In this document: positions 26,523 through 34,504 of the stretch, piece by piece | Layout of the letters: each line of letters starts with the position of its first letter | How positions within the stretch are numbered: position 1 is the stretch's first letter | Source of the DNA: Pleionea sediminis | Lineage (GTDB): Bacteria > Pseudomonadota > Gammaproteobacteria > Enterobacterales > Kangiellaceae | DNA: 64,000 nt | Assembly (NCBI RefSeq): GCF_007570825.1 | Contig: NZ_SUNB01000006.1 | Coordinates: 124,001 to 188,000 of the forward strand | Direction of reading: 5' to 3' | Translations under genes and position numbers: made by a program | The notes under the pieces: model-generated | What the model saw: the letters and a program-made list of their open reading frames with translations, nothing else | The model's database searches: none | Told to the model about the DNA's origin: nothing

Positions 26523-26903
26523 ATGAACTTGGATGATAAAATTAAACAGGCTCTTAAAATGGACCAGGCGGAAGTTGAGCAGGTTTTACTGAGTGAGAAA
26601 GGTTTGTTACCCAGAGTATTGGGTGTTTTTAAAGGAAGTATGAAAGGCTGGAATATTATGGGATTTATTTTAGCGGTCGCGACAGCCATTGGTATGTTCT
26701 GGTGTGGCTACTACTTCTTTGTCAGTGACAATCTAATGGAACAAGTCTTTTGGGGATTTATTGCATTGGCATTTCTAACCGCTAATATGGCAACTAAAAT
26801 TTGGTTTTGGATGGAAATGAATCGTCACTCAACCAGTCGAGAAATTAAGCGACTAGAAGTTGTTATTGCTCAGTTAGTGGCTCAACTTAATGAGTCGAAA
26901 TAA
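26523..26903 (+). CDS. Two-span membrane protein partnered with the ECF sigma factor (DUF6768-like)
   Basis: A 126-residue protein starting at the ATG at 26523, directly after a strong GAGGAGG; the frame is open further upstream but inside the sigma gene. An amphipathic N-terminal region (MNLDDKIKQALKMDQAEVEQ) precedes two membrane segments (GFILAVATAIGMFWCGYYFF and a FWGFIALAFLTANMA stretch) and a short coiled coil (REIKRLEVVIAQLVAQL). Layout and context match DUF6768-type partners of ECF factors. It may hold the sigma factor at the membrane; no zinc motif of the ZAS type is present. Confidence 0.65.
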   Translation: MNLDDKIKQALKMDQAEVEQVLLSEKGLLPRVLGVFKGSMKGWNIMGFILAVATAIGMFWCGYYFFVSDNLMEQVFWGFIALAFLTANMATKIWFWMEMNRHSTSREIKRLEVVIAQLVAQLNESK

Positions 26904-27002
26904 CATGCTTGAGCGGAGTATCTGTTGCTCCAAGGTGTTAATCTCTGTTGAAGATTAAAGAAAGTTCACGTAAATTGGGATATGGCCTATTTTATTGGTT
27001 GA

Positions 27003-27048
27003 AAATTGCTCATTGGTAATTTTTGTTATATTGACGTGTGAGCAATTT
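27003..27048. repeat. Inverted repeat in the intergenic region before 27196
   Basis: Perfect ten-base arms AAATTGCTCA (27003-27012) and TGAGCAATTT (27039-27048) separated by 26 bases. It could be a regulator-binding pair or a weak RNA hairpin. It lies about 150 bases before the next gene. Confidence 0.5.
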
Positions 27049-27195
27049 GGAGAATAATGCCATCGATGCGGAAGTTGGAGAGAGTTAGTCTGTATTCAAG
27101 GAGATAGAATGAAGAGTTATGCATGAGTCTTTCAGATAGCTTTTGGTGCAAATCGTTTTAGATGGATTGTTTTTGATGTGTTTGAAGGAGTGTAT

Positions 27196-27741
27196 ATGAA
27201 ACATTTAATGATTGTTTTGTTTTTGTCATTTGCAAGTCTCGCGTTTGCTCAAGATAAAGAAAGCGTTATTGAAGAGTTGATAGACCAAATTATTAGTACT
27301 AATGAAGATATTCAAAGAACTGAAGAATACTTAAGTAAAAGTCGTGAGGAACTGATCGATTCTTTTAAACCGGATTATAAAGGTAACGTTTCCTCTAAAG
27401 TGCTCGCGATGCAAGAGCAACTGTATAATGACGTTAAAGCATCTTCATTGTATTTAGGTTATATTGAAGGAACTCGTAAGGCTTATGCTGAAGATTTGAG
27501 AAGTGAGTTTTCGACGCCCGAGCTTGTCGAGTTGTTAGAAATGATAAGGAGTCCATTGTTTGAACGATTGAAGAGTATTCAACTTTCGGGTAACTCACAA
27601 GGTATGAAGTTTATTGAACAGTGGACGAAAGAAAATGAAATATTGGTTGAGGAGTTTATGAAAAGAGACGAAGCGATCAATTATGAATTAAAAATTGACT
27701 TGATGACCAAACCTAAACAACGGGATCAAGAAGAAAAGTAG
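27196..27741 (+). CDS. Exported DUF2059-like protein
   Basis: A 181-residue protein starting at the ATG at 27196 with GAAGGAG at 27184-27190; an in-frame GTG at 27178 is upstream of that site. The signal peptide is MKHLMIVLFLSFASLAFA. The mature part is helical and charged. FSTPELVELLEMIRSPLFER resembles the DUF2059 pattern (helix, F-Y-S-P, helix). Function unknown. It is the first of four small-protein genes on the plus strand between 27.2 and 29.6 kb. Confidence 0.55.
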   Translation: MKHLMIVLFLSFASLAFAQDKESVIEELIDQIISTNEDIQRTEEYLSKSREELIDSFKPDYKGNVSSKVLAMQEQLYNDVKASSLYLGYIEGTRKAYAEDLRSEFSTPELVELLEMIRSPLFERLKSIQLSGNSQGMKFIEQWTKENEILVEEFMKRDEAINYELKIDLMTKPKQRDQEEK

Positions 27742-27762
27742 TTATAAGAAAGGATGTTTTAA

Positions 27763-28440
27763 ATGATTTTTGAAGGAATCGTCACATTAGTCATTATTTA
27801 TTTCTCTGCTAAGTTTGTTTTGAGTCGTAAACAAAAAACGCAACTTGCGTATATTCAGAATTATAAATTTAACTCGGCAATTAGCAAAAAGGTAAAGGAA
27901 AAATATCCTCATTTATCAGCTCAAGATATTTCGTTAGTGCTTAGAGCGTTAAAAGATTATTTTTATATCTGTAATAAAGCGAAACGAAAAATGGTTTCGA
28001 TGCCTTCGCAAGTAGTTGATGTGGCATGGCATGAATTTATTTTATTCACGCGACAGTATCAACAGTTTTGCGATAAAGCGTTGGGGCGCTTTCTTCATCA
28101 CACGCCTGCGGAGGCGATGACAAAGCCAACCGCAGCACAAGACGGTATCAAGCGAGCTTGGCGAATTGCTTGTGAGAAATACAACATTCATCCCTCTAGT
28201 CCTAATCGACTTCCGTTAATTTTTGAAATTGATACTAAGCTGAACATTCCAGACGGTTTTAAATATTCAACAAACTGTCTATCAAAATCAGCTAAGTCTG
28301 CAGGTGCAGATTATTGTGCCGCTCACATAGGGTGTTCGTCGGGATGTGCTGGTGATTCTGGCGGCGATTCTGAGGGTGGTTTCTTTGATAGTTTCGGTGG
28401 TGACTCTAGTGGCTGTGGTGGAGGCTGCGGTGGCGATTAA
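27763..28440 (+). CDS. Glycine-rich-domain-like protein with Gly/Cys tail
   Basis: A 225-residue protein with an N-terminal hydrophobic segment (about 2-18). Residues about 60-115 contain VVDVAWHEFILFTRQYQQFC and FLHHTP, the V-D-x-x-W-H ... Y-x-x-F-C ... HH pattern of the glycine-rich-domain-protein-like family found in plants and bacteria. The last 45 residues are a Gly/Ser/Asp/Cys tail with six or more cysteines (GCSSGCAGDSGGDS, SGCGGGCGGD), which may bind metal or form a disordered anchor. It begins 21 bases after the preceding gene and probably shares its transcript. The function is unknown. Confidence 0.6.
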   Translation: MIFEGIVTLVIIYFSAKFVLSRKQKTQLAYIQNYKFNSAISKKVKEKYPHLSAQDISLVLRALKDYFYICNKAKRKMVSMPSQVVDVAWHEFILFTRQYQQFCDKALGRFLHHTPAEAMTKPTAAQDGIKRAWRIACEKYNIHPSSPNRLPLIFEIDTKLNIPDGFKYSTNCLSKSAKSAGADYCAAHIGCSSGCAGDSGGDSEGGFFDSFGGDSSGCGGGCGGD

Positions 28441-28495
28441 AATAGTAAGCAATTTTTGCAAAACGTTAGTTTTTGCTATTCGGATTTAATAAGCA

Positions 28496-28873
28496 ATGCC
28501 AATTAAATTCCATTTAATTTTATTAACTCTTTCTAAGGTAATCGCCTTAATCGGTATTTTTATCTTAGGCATGAGCTTTTATGAATCGATTCATCAACTG
28601 CTACCTGAGGTGATGCAAGAAAAAGTAATTGGTTTTGTCGTTTTCGGAATGATTCCGGCAGGATTAAGCCTTCTATTAGTCGACTTCTTATTTAAACACT
28701 TTATTAGCGCTCGATGCAGTAAATGCGATGGTAAAGCGGTTTATCGTCCCAGTCAACAAGAGAAGGGACCATTTGGTGGTAAGCAGAAGACGGCGATATC
28801 TTATGAATGCCAAAAGTGCGGTTACGTCCATCGCACCAGTGTTTTTTCTGGTATCCAAAAGGATATTACTTAA
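28496..28873 (+). CDS. Two-span membrane protein with C-terminal zinc ribbon
   Basis: A 125-residue protein. Two hydrophobic segments (about 7-28 and 43-66) are followed by a small zinc ribbon: C-S-K-C at about 75-78 and C-Q-K-C-G-Y at about 105-110. Zinc ribbons of this type bind nucleic acid or mediate protein contacts. No Shine-Dalgarno is clear. Function unknown. Confidence 0.5.
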   Translation: MPIKFHLILLTLSKVIALIGIFILGMSFYESIHQLLPEVMQEKVIGFVVFGMIPAGLSLLLVDFLFKHFISARCSKCDGKAVYRPSQQEKGPFGGKQKTAISYECQKCGYVHRTSVFSGIQKDIT

Positions 28874-29005
28874 TTCAATTCAGCGCTGTTGACTTATACC
28901 AAATCTGGACGAATAGAGTTTAAGCATCTAAACTTTTTCGTGCTAATATTTAGCGTTATTGTCTTCCATATTTGTGTTAGCAATCTATATAAGGATAAAG
29001 CTGAA

Positions 29006-29608
29006 ATGAAGGTGATTTTCAATATATTTTCTTTATTAATAATCGTATTTGCCATTCAAGGGTGTTCTGGCAATTTAATGACTAAGTCAAAAACAGGTGT
29101 TGTTCCCCCTCCAGCGAGTGGTAAGGCGACTATTGTATTTATGCGTTCGTCGTTTGTTGCCAGCGCTATTGGTGTTGAGTTATTTGAAATTAATAATGGG
29201 GAGTTAACATTTGTTGGTGAGCTGCCCAATGGTAGTAAGATAGCGCATCAAACGACACCCGGTGAGAAAGTGTATATGGCTTACGGAACTGCGGCCGATT
29301 TTATGATTGCGAAAGTGATTGGTAATAAAACCTATTACTCAATTGTTCGACCGAATTGGGGCACGGGAGGATTTGCTCCAACTCCTATTAGAGCGGATGG
29401 TTCGTCAGATTACAATATGAACTCGTCTGAGTTTGAAGACTGGAAAAGTGATACCGATTTACTTGAAAAGAAACCTGATGCAAGAGAGTGGTTTAAGAAA
29501 AATAAAGATAAATATAAGAAGATTTATAATGAATACTGGAGTCGCTTTCAGAAAAAAACTGCAGCAGAAAAATTAGAGAGAACGATGCAAGTTTCGGATG
29601 GCATTTAG
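29006..29608 (+). CDS. Lipoprotein, unknown function
   Basis: A 200-residue lipoprotein beginning at the ATG at 29006 (AAGGA at 28991-28995); the longer upstream frame would put a second hydrophobic stretch in front of the signal peptide. Lipobox IQGC at about residues 16-19. The mature domain (about 35-150) has a strand-rich pattern with KATIVFMRSSFVASAIGVELFE and KVYMAYGTAADFMI, resembling DUF2846-type lipoproteins (GKA-IvfiR ... Ge-kvyl). The C-terminal 50 residues are lysine-rich helices. A terminator follows. Confidence 0.6.
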   Translation: MKVIFNIFSLLIIVFAIQGCSGNLMTKSKTGVVPPPASGKATIVFMRSSFVASAIGVELFEINNGELTFVGELPNGSKIAHQTTPGEKVYMAYGTAADFMIAKVIGNKTYYSIVRPNWGTGGFAPTPIRADGSSDYNMNSSEFEDWKSDTDLLEKKPDAREWFKKNKDKYKKIYNEYWSRFQKKTAAEKLERTMQVSDGI

Positions 29609-29655
29609 TCAATTACATTGAATAAGATAGATGTTGTAGATTAGCATTTTTGCAT

Positions 29656-29693
29656 AGACACTTTTATCTTGGATAGGAGTGTCTGGGCTTTTT
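29656..29693 (+). terminator. Terminator after the lipoprotein gene
   Basis: AGACACT (29656-29662) and AGTGTCT (29678-29684) with a 15-base loop, followed by GGGCTTTTT. Confidence 0.65.
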
Positions 29694-29869
29694 ATATTGT
29701 TGCTATCCAAGGCAGGACATAAAGTATTATTCATTGTATTCGGTTAGGGTTTGTATCTTCGGATTTTAATTAACTTTTAGTGAGTAGCAAATACTCAGCT
29801 GCTGCTATTGTTTTTAAGACCTTTTGGGTGTGAAGATAGCGGCATTTAAATCGCTTATGATTTTTTGCA

Positions 29870-30619
29870 CTATTCTCTCCTGCGAGTCCATAAGTCAGCA
29901 TAAATCCCTAGATATGAATTGTCTTCGGTACGCCCAGCTAAACCGTAGTCAATAGAATCCATGGGTGATATATAAGTCCCGAGCAATTTATCCCAAATGA
30001 CAAACAAACCGCCAAAATTTCCATGGTGATGTTTACTGTGATGAACGCGATGATTTGCGGGAGTGTTAAAAATAGCGTCAAAAACCTTGTTGGGGCCGAT
30101 GAGTTCGGTATGTAGCCATCCTTGATAATGAAAAACAAATAGCTGAGCGGAGAGTAATACCAATGGTTCAATGCCTAGGAGCAACCAGGGTAAATAAAAT
30201 AGGGGAGCAATAAACAGATTTAGCCCATTGACGCGAAATGCCAGAGGTATATCAAATTGTTGACCGGTATGATGCGTTCCATGATAAAGACGCCAAAGAA
30301 AAGGTATTTTATGAGCAAACCTATGTTCACAATAATAGCTAAAATCACACAATAGTAAGCTTAATGGAAAAGCGATGAAAATATTGCTCACGGAATAAAC
30401 GGCAAAATCGTTTAACCATAGATAGAGAGCTTCCCAATAGGGCGCAACTACTAGGTAGATCACAATATTGGGTGGGATCGTGCTAATAGAAATTAAGTTT
30501 TGTTTTGATAACTTTTTATTTCTAAGCCATTCTATTAACCCAAGGATTATTGCTGCAGTAATTATCAAACCAATGATAAGGCTCAATATTAATTTTTCTA
30601 TATTTAGGTCAATCAGCAT
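29870..30619 (-). CDS. Fatty acid hydroxylase/sterol desaturase superfamily membrane enzyme
   Basis: A 249-residue polytopic diiron enzyme. Membrane segments at about 8-30, 50-68 and 75-92; histidine boxes H99-RFA-H103, H113-GT-H116-H117, H164/H170 and H190-RV-H193-H194 with H197/H198 complete the eight-histidine metal site of the superfamily. Members hydroxylate or desaturate sterols, sphingolipids, carotenoids or alkyl glycerols. It is the last gene of the six-gene operon and starts inside the radical SAM gene (11-base overlap; ATG at 30619, an in-frame TTG just before it). By context its substrate is probably a lipid handled by the Lgt-like and radical SAM proteins. Its length is typical. 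Confidence 0.85.
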   Translation of the reverse strand: MLIDLNIEKLILSLIIGLIITAAIILGLIEWLRNKKLSKQNLISISTIPPNIVIYLVVAPYWEALYLWLNDFAVYSVSNIFIAFPLSLLLCDFSYYCEHRFAHKIPFLWRLYHGTHHTGQQFDIPLAFRVNGLNLFIAPLFYLPWLLLGIEPLVLLSAQLFVFHYQGWLHTELIGPNKVFDAIFNTPANHRVHHSKHHHGNFGGLFVIWDKLLGTYISPMDSIDYGLAGRTEDNSYLGIYADLWTRRRE

Positions 30620-32285
30620 CAATAAATTTATGTTTAATTGCTAGCGCCGTTTGCGTATGTTTGCCATGAATTTTAGGCTTATGATTCCAACTGTCTTGCT
30701 TACGGAATAACGTATTGTACTCGCAAAAAGACATGAGTTGCCCATCGGTACTCAGTATGTGGTGACAGCAATTGGAAACTCGATCTGAGTCATAGTTATA
30801 GTGGTCCATAAATGGTTTTATCGCAATACCAAAAACATCTTTTGGGCGAACTAATCGTTTAGCAAAAGCAATTAATTTTCGATGTAGCCAAGGTAGCTTT
30901 CTGTTACCGAGTACAGATTGTATCTCATCTTTTTCAAGTCTTGTTTTGTAAGCGACGTCATTGATGATGGATTCTAGATTGATTTTTGGGGTAATATTAA
31001 ATAACAATCCAAATCGTCGAGCAAATAAGCTTGTCCATCCACAGTTGGGATGTGAGCAGGGGATAGGCAAAAAGTCCTTAATGCCTACTTTCGAACTTAA
31101 GGCTTTAGATATTGCATGGACAACAGTTGATAATGTTGGGCGTTCGCTACCACTTTGAGACAGTTGGTACCGACCTGTGTAAAATGAGGGTAGAAAACCG
31201 ACCAGTCGAATATGTTTTTGCTTTAATCCTTGATTCAATACCCAGCCAATTTCGTCCTCGCTAATGTCTTGAGCAACAGTCATTGTTAATTGCATACAAA
31301 TACCATATTTTGCGAGAAGCTCAATAACTAACTCTCTGGACTTTAAAGTGTCTGCTCTTCTCAAGGCTTGATTTGTTTCTTTTTTGCTTCCATCAAATTG
31401 CAATAGAATGAGTAGTTTTGCCTTTATGGGTATCAACTTTTGTAAAATCATGTCATCTGATAGAACAAGACCATTTGTCGGTAGATAGATCATCCCAATT
31501 GATGGTTGTTCATATAGCCAAGTAATGATGTCCCAGAATTGAGGGTGGATGGTCGCTTCTCCACCGGTGACTTGTACTGAATCAATAAATTTCTTGTCAT
31601 TAATGAGTTGGTTAATAAAAAGCTTAAACTCTTCGAATGGTAGGATCCTGTCGCCAGATGCATCGGCATAGCAGACGCGGCAGGCTAAATTACAGGCATT
31701 TGTTACCTCCACTAAAATAGTGCAGGACTTATTAGTTAACTGCTTAGTGTACTGGTTGTCATTAATACTGCATTTGTCTTGAAGCTTTGAGGAAGTAGGA
31801 GTGTGATCCTTACTAAGTTCAAACGGATTATTACTTGCGACTGAAGAACTATCACACGAACTTTTACTGCCACAACAAGTAGAAACTTGAGGAATGAAAA
31901 ATTCTTTGTTCGAAACGTAGCTGACTCCCCAGGTATCCTTATTTGAGGTTCGATAAAAAGACGCATCGTTCTCAATTAAGTTAATGGATTCTTTATTGAT
32001 GGACTTATTTTTTTTATTTTCGCATTGATTACATGCTTTTTTAATCCATACTTTTTTTTGACGTTCGAATATCACGGCCGCTACATAATTTAAACAATGT
32101 TCGCAAACACTAATGGTACTTTTGTAGATTACTTCGTCTTGATGAAAGTTGAATAAAACTCGTACATCGCTTTCATTTAATGATTTTAAAAACTGAGATA
32201 ACATCGCCTTTGTTTTTGAACCGTCGTCAGATATTATGTTGTCTGTTGTAGGTCTTTTAAACGTGGTTGTTCTATCAGTCGACAT
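30609..32285 (-). CDS. Radical SAM enzyme of the MJ0619/COG1964 type
   Basis: A 558-residue enzyme. The 4Fe-4S/SAM motif is C198-NLA-C202-RV-C205, followed by TGGEAT (SAM-binding GGE) about 45 residues later. Before it sits a zinc-knuckle-like pair C61-EH-C64 ... C85-NQ-C88, and the C terminus has PCSHPNCGW and NCCHH ... SFCEYN clusters that may hold more iron-sulfur centres. This architecture (paired N-terminal Cys, central barrel, C-terminal Cys) matches the MJ0619/COG1964 class, which includes archaeal tetraether synthase. A Cys/Ser-rich segment near 136-150 (STCCGSKSSCDSS) is an unusual insertion. It overlaps the genes on both sides by about 11 bases. A lipid substrate is inferred, not shown. 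Confidence 0.82.
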   Translation of the reverse strand: MSTDRTTTFKRPTTDNIISDDGSKTKAMLSQFLKSLNESDVRVLFNFHQDEVIYKSTISVCEHCLNYVAAVIFERQKKVWIKKACNQCENKKNKSINKESINLIENDASFYRTSNKDTWGVSYVSNKEFFIPQVSTCCGSKSSCDSSSVASNNPFELSKDHTPTSSKLQDKCSINDNQYTKQLTNKSCTILVEVTNACNLACRVCYADASGDRILPFEEFKLFINQLINDKKFIDSVQVTGGEATIHPQFWDIITWLYEQPSIGMIYLPTNGLVLSDDMILQKLIPIKAKLLILLQFDGSKKETNQALRRADTLKSRELVIELLAKYGICMQLTMTVAQDISEDEIGWVLNQGLKQKHIRLVGFLPSFYTGRYQLSQSGSERPTLSTVVHAISKALSSKVGIKDFLPIPCSHPNCGWTSLFARRFGLLFNITPKINLESIINDVAYKTRLEKDEIQSVLGNRKLPWLHRKLIAFAKRLVRPKDVFGIAIKPFMDHYNYDSDRVSNCCHHILSTDGQLMSFCEYNTLFRKQDSWNHKPKIHGKHTQTALAIKHKFIDAD

Positions 32286-32988
32286 GTTTAATACTCCATT
32301 CTAAAATGTGACTCGAAATTGAGTACAGTTGTCGATTAAATTTAGGTAGTTGATGTTTGTACTGTGTAACAACTTTTCGCAGCTGTTGATAAGAGAACTC
32401 TCTACTTGCTCGACACTCGGCCAATCGATGTTGAGTCATTACGTTTTTTGCTTGTGCCCTGGGAAGCAAGTCATAAACTGCATTTTTCGTATATTCGACG
32501 TGTCGATTTTCATCATTTAATACTCGACCCACCACCTTTTCTGTATAGTTAACCGGTGAGTATGTGCAGGCATCCAAATGAATCTTTAACGAATGACTTA
32601 TGCGCTTTTCTAGGAAATGCAGGTGAGCCATAAAGTTTGCCAGTTTTCTTATTCGAATATCTTTATTATCTTCTTTAGTTATGTGAAAGCTTTCGGCGGT
32701 GTGATTTTTGATAACATGATTATAAATGTCTATCATTGGTAGTTCGATAATGGGTTGGTCTAATTTTCTGATTGCTTTTTTATACATTTTTACATGGCGA
32801 TCTTCATCCATCATGTGGCTTTTCATTAATCCTACTACCTCAGGCTCATCGATTAATTCGATTGGAAAATAATCATTTACTTTGTGAGGATACTCCTCGC
32901 CATTTAAATATAAATTAAGCACAAAAGCGTGGAGTTCTGGGATCTTGCATATGTCTCGATGCAAATTCTTTTTTATAATCGATATCAT
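32275..32988 (-). CDS. Ferritin-like diiron protein
   Basis: A 237-residue four-helix-bundle protein. The ligand pattern is complete: E31/E32 in NGEEYPH, E62-DR-H65, E127 in HFLEKRI and E160-NR-H163, that is E ... ExxH ... E ... ExxH. Such diiron centres oxidise C-H bonds, amines or aldehydes, or store iron; the sequence resembles none of the well-known subfamilies closely enough to name. It lies 15 bases after the small anchored protein and overlaps the radical SAM gene by 11 bases, so it is co-translated with it. A redox partner or an oxygenase step in the same pathway is likely. No membrane segment, so cytoplasmic. Confidence 0.75.
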   Translation of the reverse strand: MISIIKKNLHRDICKIPELHAFVLNLYLNGEEYPHKVNDYFPIELIDEPEVVGLMKSHMMDEDRHVKMYKKAIRKLDQPIIELPMIDIYNHVIKNHTAESFHITKEDNKDIRIRKLANFMAHLHFLEKRISHSLKIHLDACTYSPVNYTEKVVGRVLNDENRHVEYTKNAVYDLLPRAQAKNVMTQHRLAECRASREFSYQQLRKVVTQYKHQLPKFNRQLYSISSHILEWSIKHVD

Positions 32989-33003
32989 TAATTTTTAAAA
33001 CCG

Positions 33004-33222
33004 CTAAACAAGGGCTAAACAAGCGCCAAACACTAAAGTAACAATCCCTAAAAATATTAATATAATAATAAATAGTGCGCTGATACATCCGCTTAATTGA
33101 CTTGGTGCTTTGCCCGATGGCGTGGGTAGAGAGGAGGATGGCTTTTGAGGTTCGTTCTCTTGATTTTTATTGGGATAGTCGCTTTCTGAGTTTGAGTTAT
33201 TTTGCTCGTTGTTGTTACTCAT
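33004..33222 (-). CDS. Small tail-anchored protein with disordered N terminus
   Basis: A 72-residue protein. The first 42 residues are rich in N, S, E, P and Q without predicted fold; residues about 44-70 form one membrane segment (GCISALFIIILIFLGIVTLV). Its ATG overlaps the stop of the Lgt-like gene (ATGA). It probably works as a membrane tether or scaffold for the neighbouring enzymes. No family recognised. Confidence 0.6.
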   Translation of the reverse strand: MSNNNEQNNSNSESDYPNKNQENEPQKPSSSLPTPSGKAPSQLSGCISALFIIILIFLGIVTLVFGACLALV

Positions 33223-33974
33223 GCATTTACCTCGTTAGTCATTAAGGACTTTTGCTTATTTCTTAATATGAATGAGAGAATACCCGTGATGATGAGTATT
33301 AAAGCAAACCATTGGTAAGCAGAATAGCCTAGAAAGGCTTTATCGGTTGCTCTAATGAATTCACTCAAGAACCTAAAGCTGCCGTAAGCTATCATAAACA
33401 GAGCAAATATCTGCCCTTGAAACATTTTTTTCCGAAATAGGTAAATTAATATAGCGCCAATCGTTAAGTGAAATGAGATTTCAATCAGTGCGATAGGATA
33501 GCGTTCAATTCCATCTAAATGCTTTATTGCGCCAAATGATTTTGATTCAATACCCAAACAACAACCACTGAACCAACAGCCGATTCTGCCAATGGCAATT
33601 GAAAAAGGTATAATAACTGCAAATCTATCATTGGGCAGGCGACGATAACCCATTATAGGCTTTGCAATTTCTGAGAAAATGAATCCAAAAAGAAGAGCAC
33701 CAACAATTGAACGTCCTGAAAAAATAAGATTGAACCATTGATCGAAAGGTTTTATTGGCCAGAGAACATCCCCCATTAGCACAGCGAGCTTAGCTCCAAA
33801 AATTGCACCAATAAAAGTGATAGCTTGCAAATAAAAATATTGATGTTTCTCTTTGGGACACTGGAAGTCTTTTGTTAATGGGAAGAGAAATACCAAAACA
33901 AACGCTGTTAATAATGACAATGCATAAATTGGACTAATCCAAAGCTTAGACGTTCCTACTATTAAATCGTCCAT
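33219..33974 (-). CDS. Lgt-like prolipoprotein diacylglyceryl transferase paralogue
   Basis: A 251-residue polytopic protein starting at the ATG at 33974 (AGGATA nine bases upstream; a TTG at 33980 is too close). About seven membrane segments and the Lgt landmarks are present: GRIG with R130, RYPIALIE (compare Lgt RYPSQLYE) and RFLSEFIR with R208. The Lgt loop with catalytic H103 (SFHGG) is replaced by SIVGA, so histidine is absent. True Lgt moves diacylglyceryl from phosphatidylglycerol to a lipobox cysteine; this paralogue may transfer or remodel a glyceride on another acceptor. It overlaps the genes on both sides. Its place in the operon is central. Confidence 0.8.
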   Translation of the reverse strand: MDDLIVGTSKLWISPIYALSLLTAFVLVFLFPLTKDFQCPKEKHQYFYLQAITFIGAIFGAKLAVLMGDVLWPIKPFDQWFNLIFSGRSIVGALLFGFIFSEIAKPIMGYRRLPNDRFAVIIPFSIAIGRIGCWFSGCCLGIESKSFGAIKHLDGIERYPIALIEISFHLTIGAILIYLFRKKMFQGQIFALFMIAYGSFRFLSEFIRATDKAFLGYSAYQWFALILIITGILSFILRNKQKSLMTNEVNA

Positions 33975-34297
33975 AGCCAATATCCTATAAATACAGTCAA
34001 TGCTATACCCGCCAGACGATGAACCTTAACTTCCTTTGGGTGTAAGTTTTTATGATAAATAAACTCATCAATAATCATTAATGGAAAGCTGATGATTAAA
34101 TGCGTGAAAGCTATTTTATGATATCCAAGGTAGACTGAAATTATAAATCCTGCCATTAGAGGTAAGATTATGGCGTGAAGTAATTTTTCTTTTTTAGGGA
34201 CAATGCGATCGCGCTTATGCATTAACATATCATATACGGATAATCCGATATATGGGGCTGAGATTAGGATCAGTATTGGGTTAGCCAAGATCGCCAT
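33962..34297 (-). CDS. Small three-span membrane protein, first gene of the lipid operon
   Basis: A 111-residue protein with membrane segments at about 4-22, 44-60 and 95-110, and a charged loop MHKRDRIVPKKEKLL between the first two. HKNLHPKEVKVHR contains three histidines near the third segment. No family recognised. It overlaps the Lgt-like gene by 13 bases. No clear Shine-Dalgarno precedes the ATG. The 207 bases to the divergent MBL gene at 34505 must hold both promoters. Confidence 0.55.
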   Translation of the reverse strand: MAILANPILILISAPYIGLSVYDMLMHKRDRIVPKKEKLLHAIILPLMAGFIISVYLGYHKIAFTHLIISFPLMIIDEFIYHKNLHPKEVKVHRLAGIALTVFIGYWLWTI

Positions 34298-34504
34298 GGT
34301 TGTATTTATTGATTTTTAAATAAATCATACTCTGGGTTGAGTAATGAAGCAATCAATCAAGTTAAATTCAACTTTTCCAATAATTGCTCTTCGAATACAG
34401 GAAGCATTCTGGACAACAAAAAGTTTCATCCGACCGATTCTTTTTGCGGTCGCCATTCGTCTACTTAATAACGTATTTTCAAAGAAGACGATTTGGAGGT
34501 TTAA

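Noticed and set aside
27098-27126. Five-codon open frame behind a perfect Shine-Dalgarno (AAGGAGATAGAATG)
   Set aside because: It stops after five codons, no attenuator follows, and one such match by chance is expected in AT-rich DNA. I see no reason to call a leader peptide.
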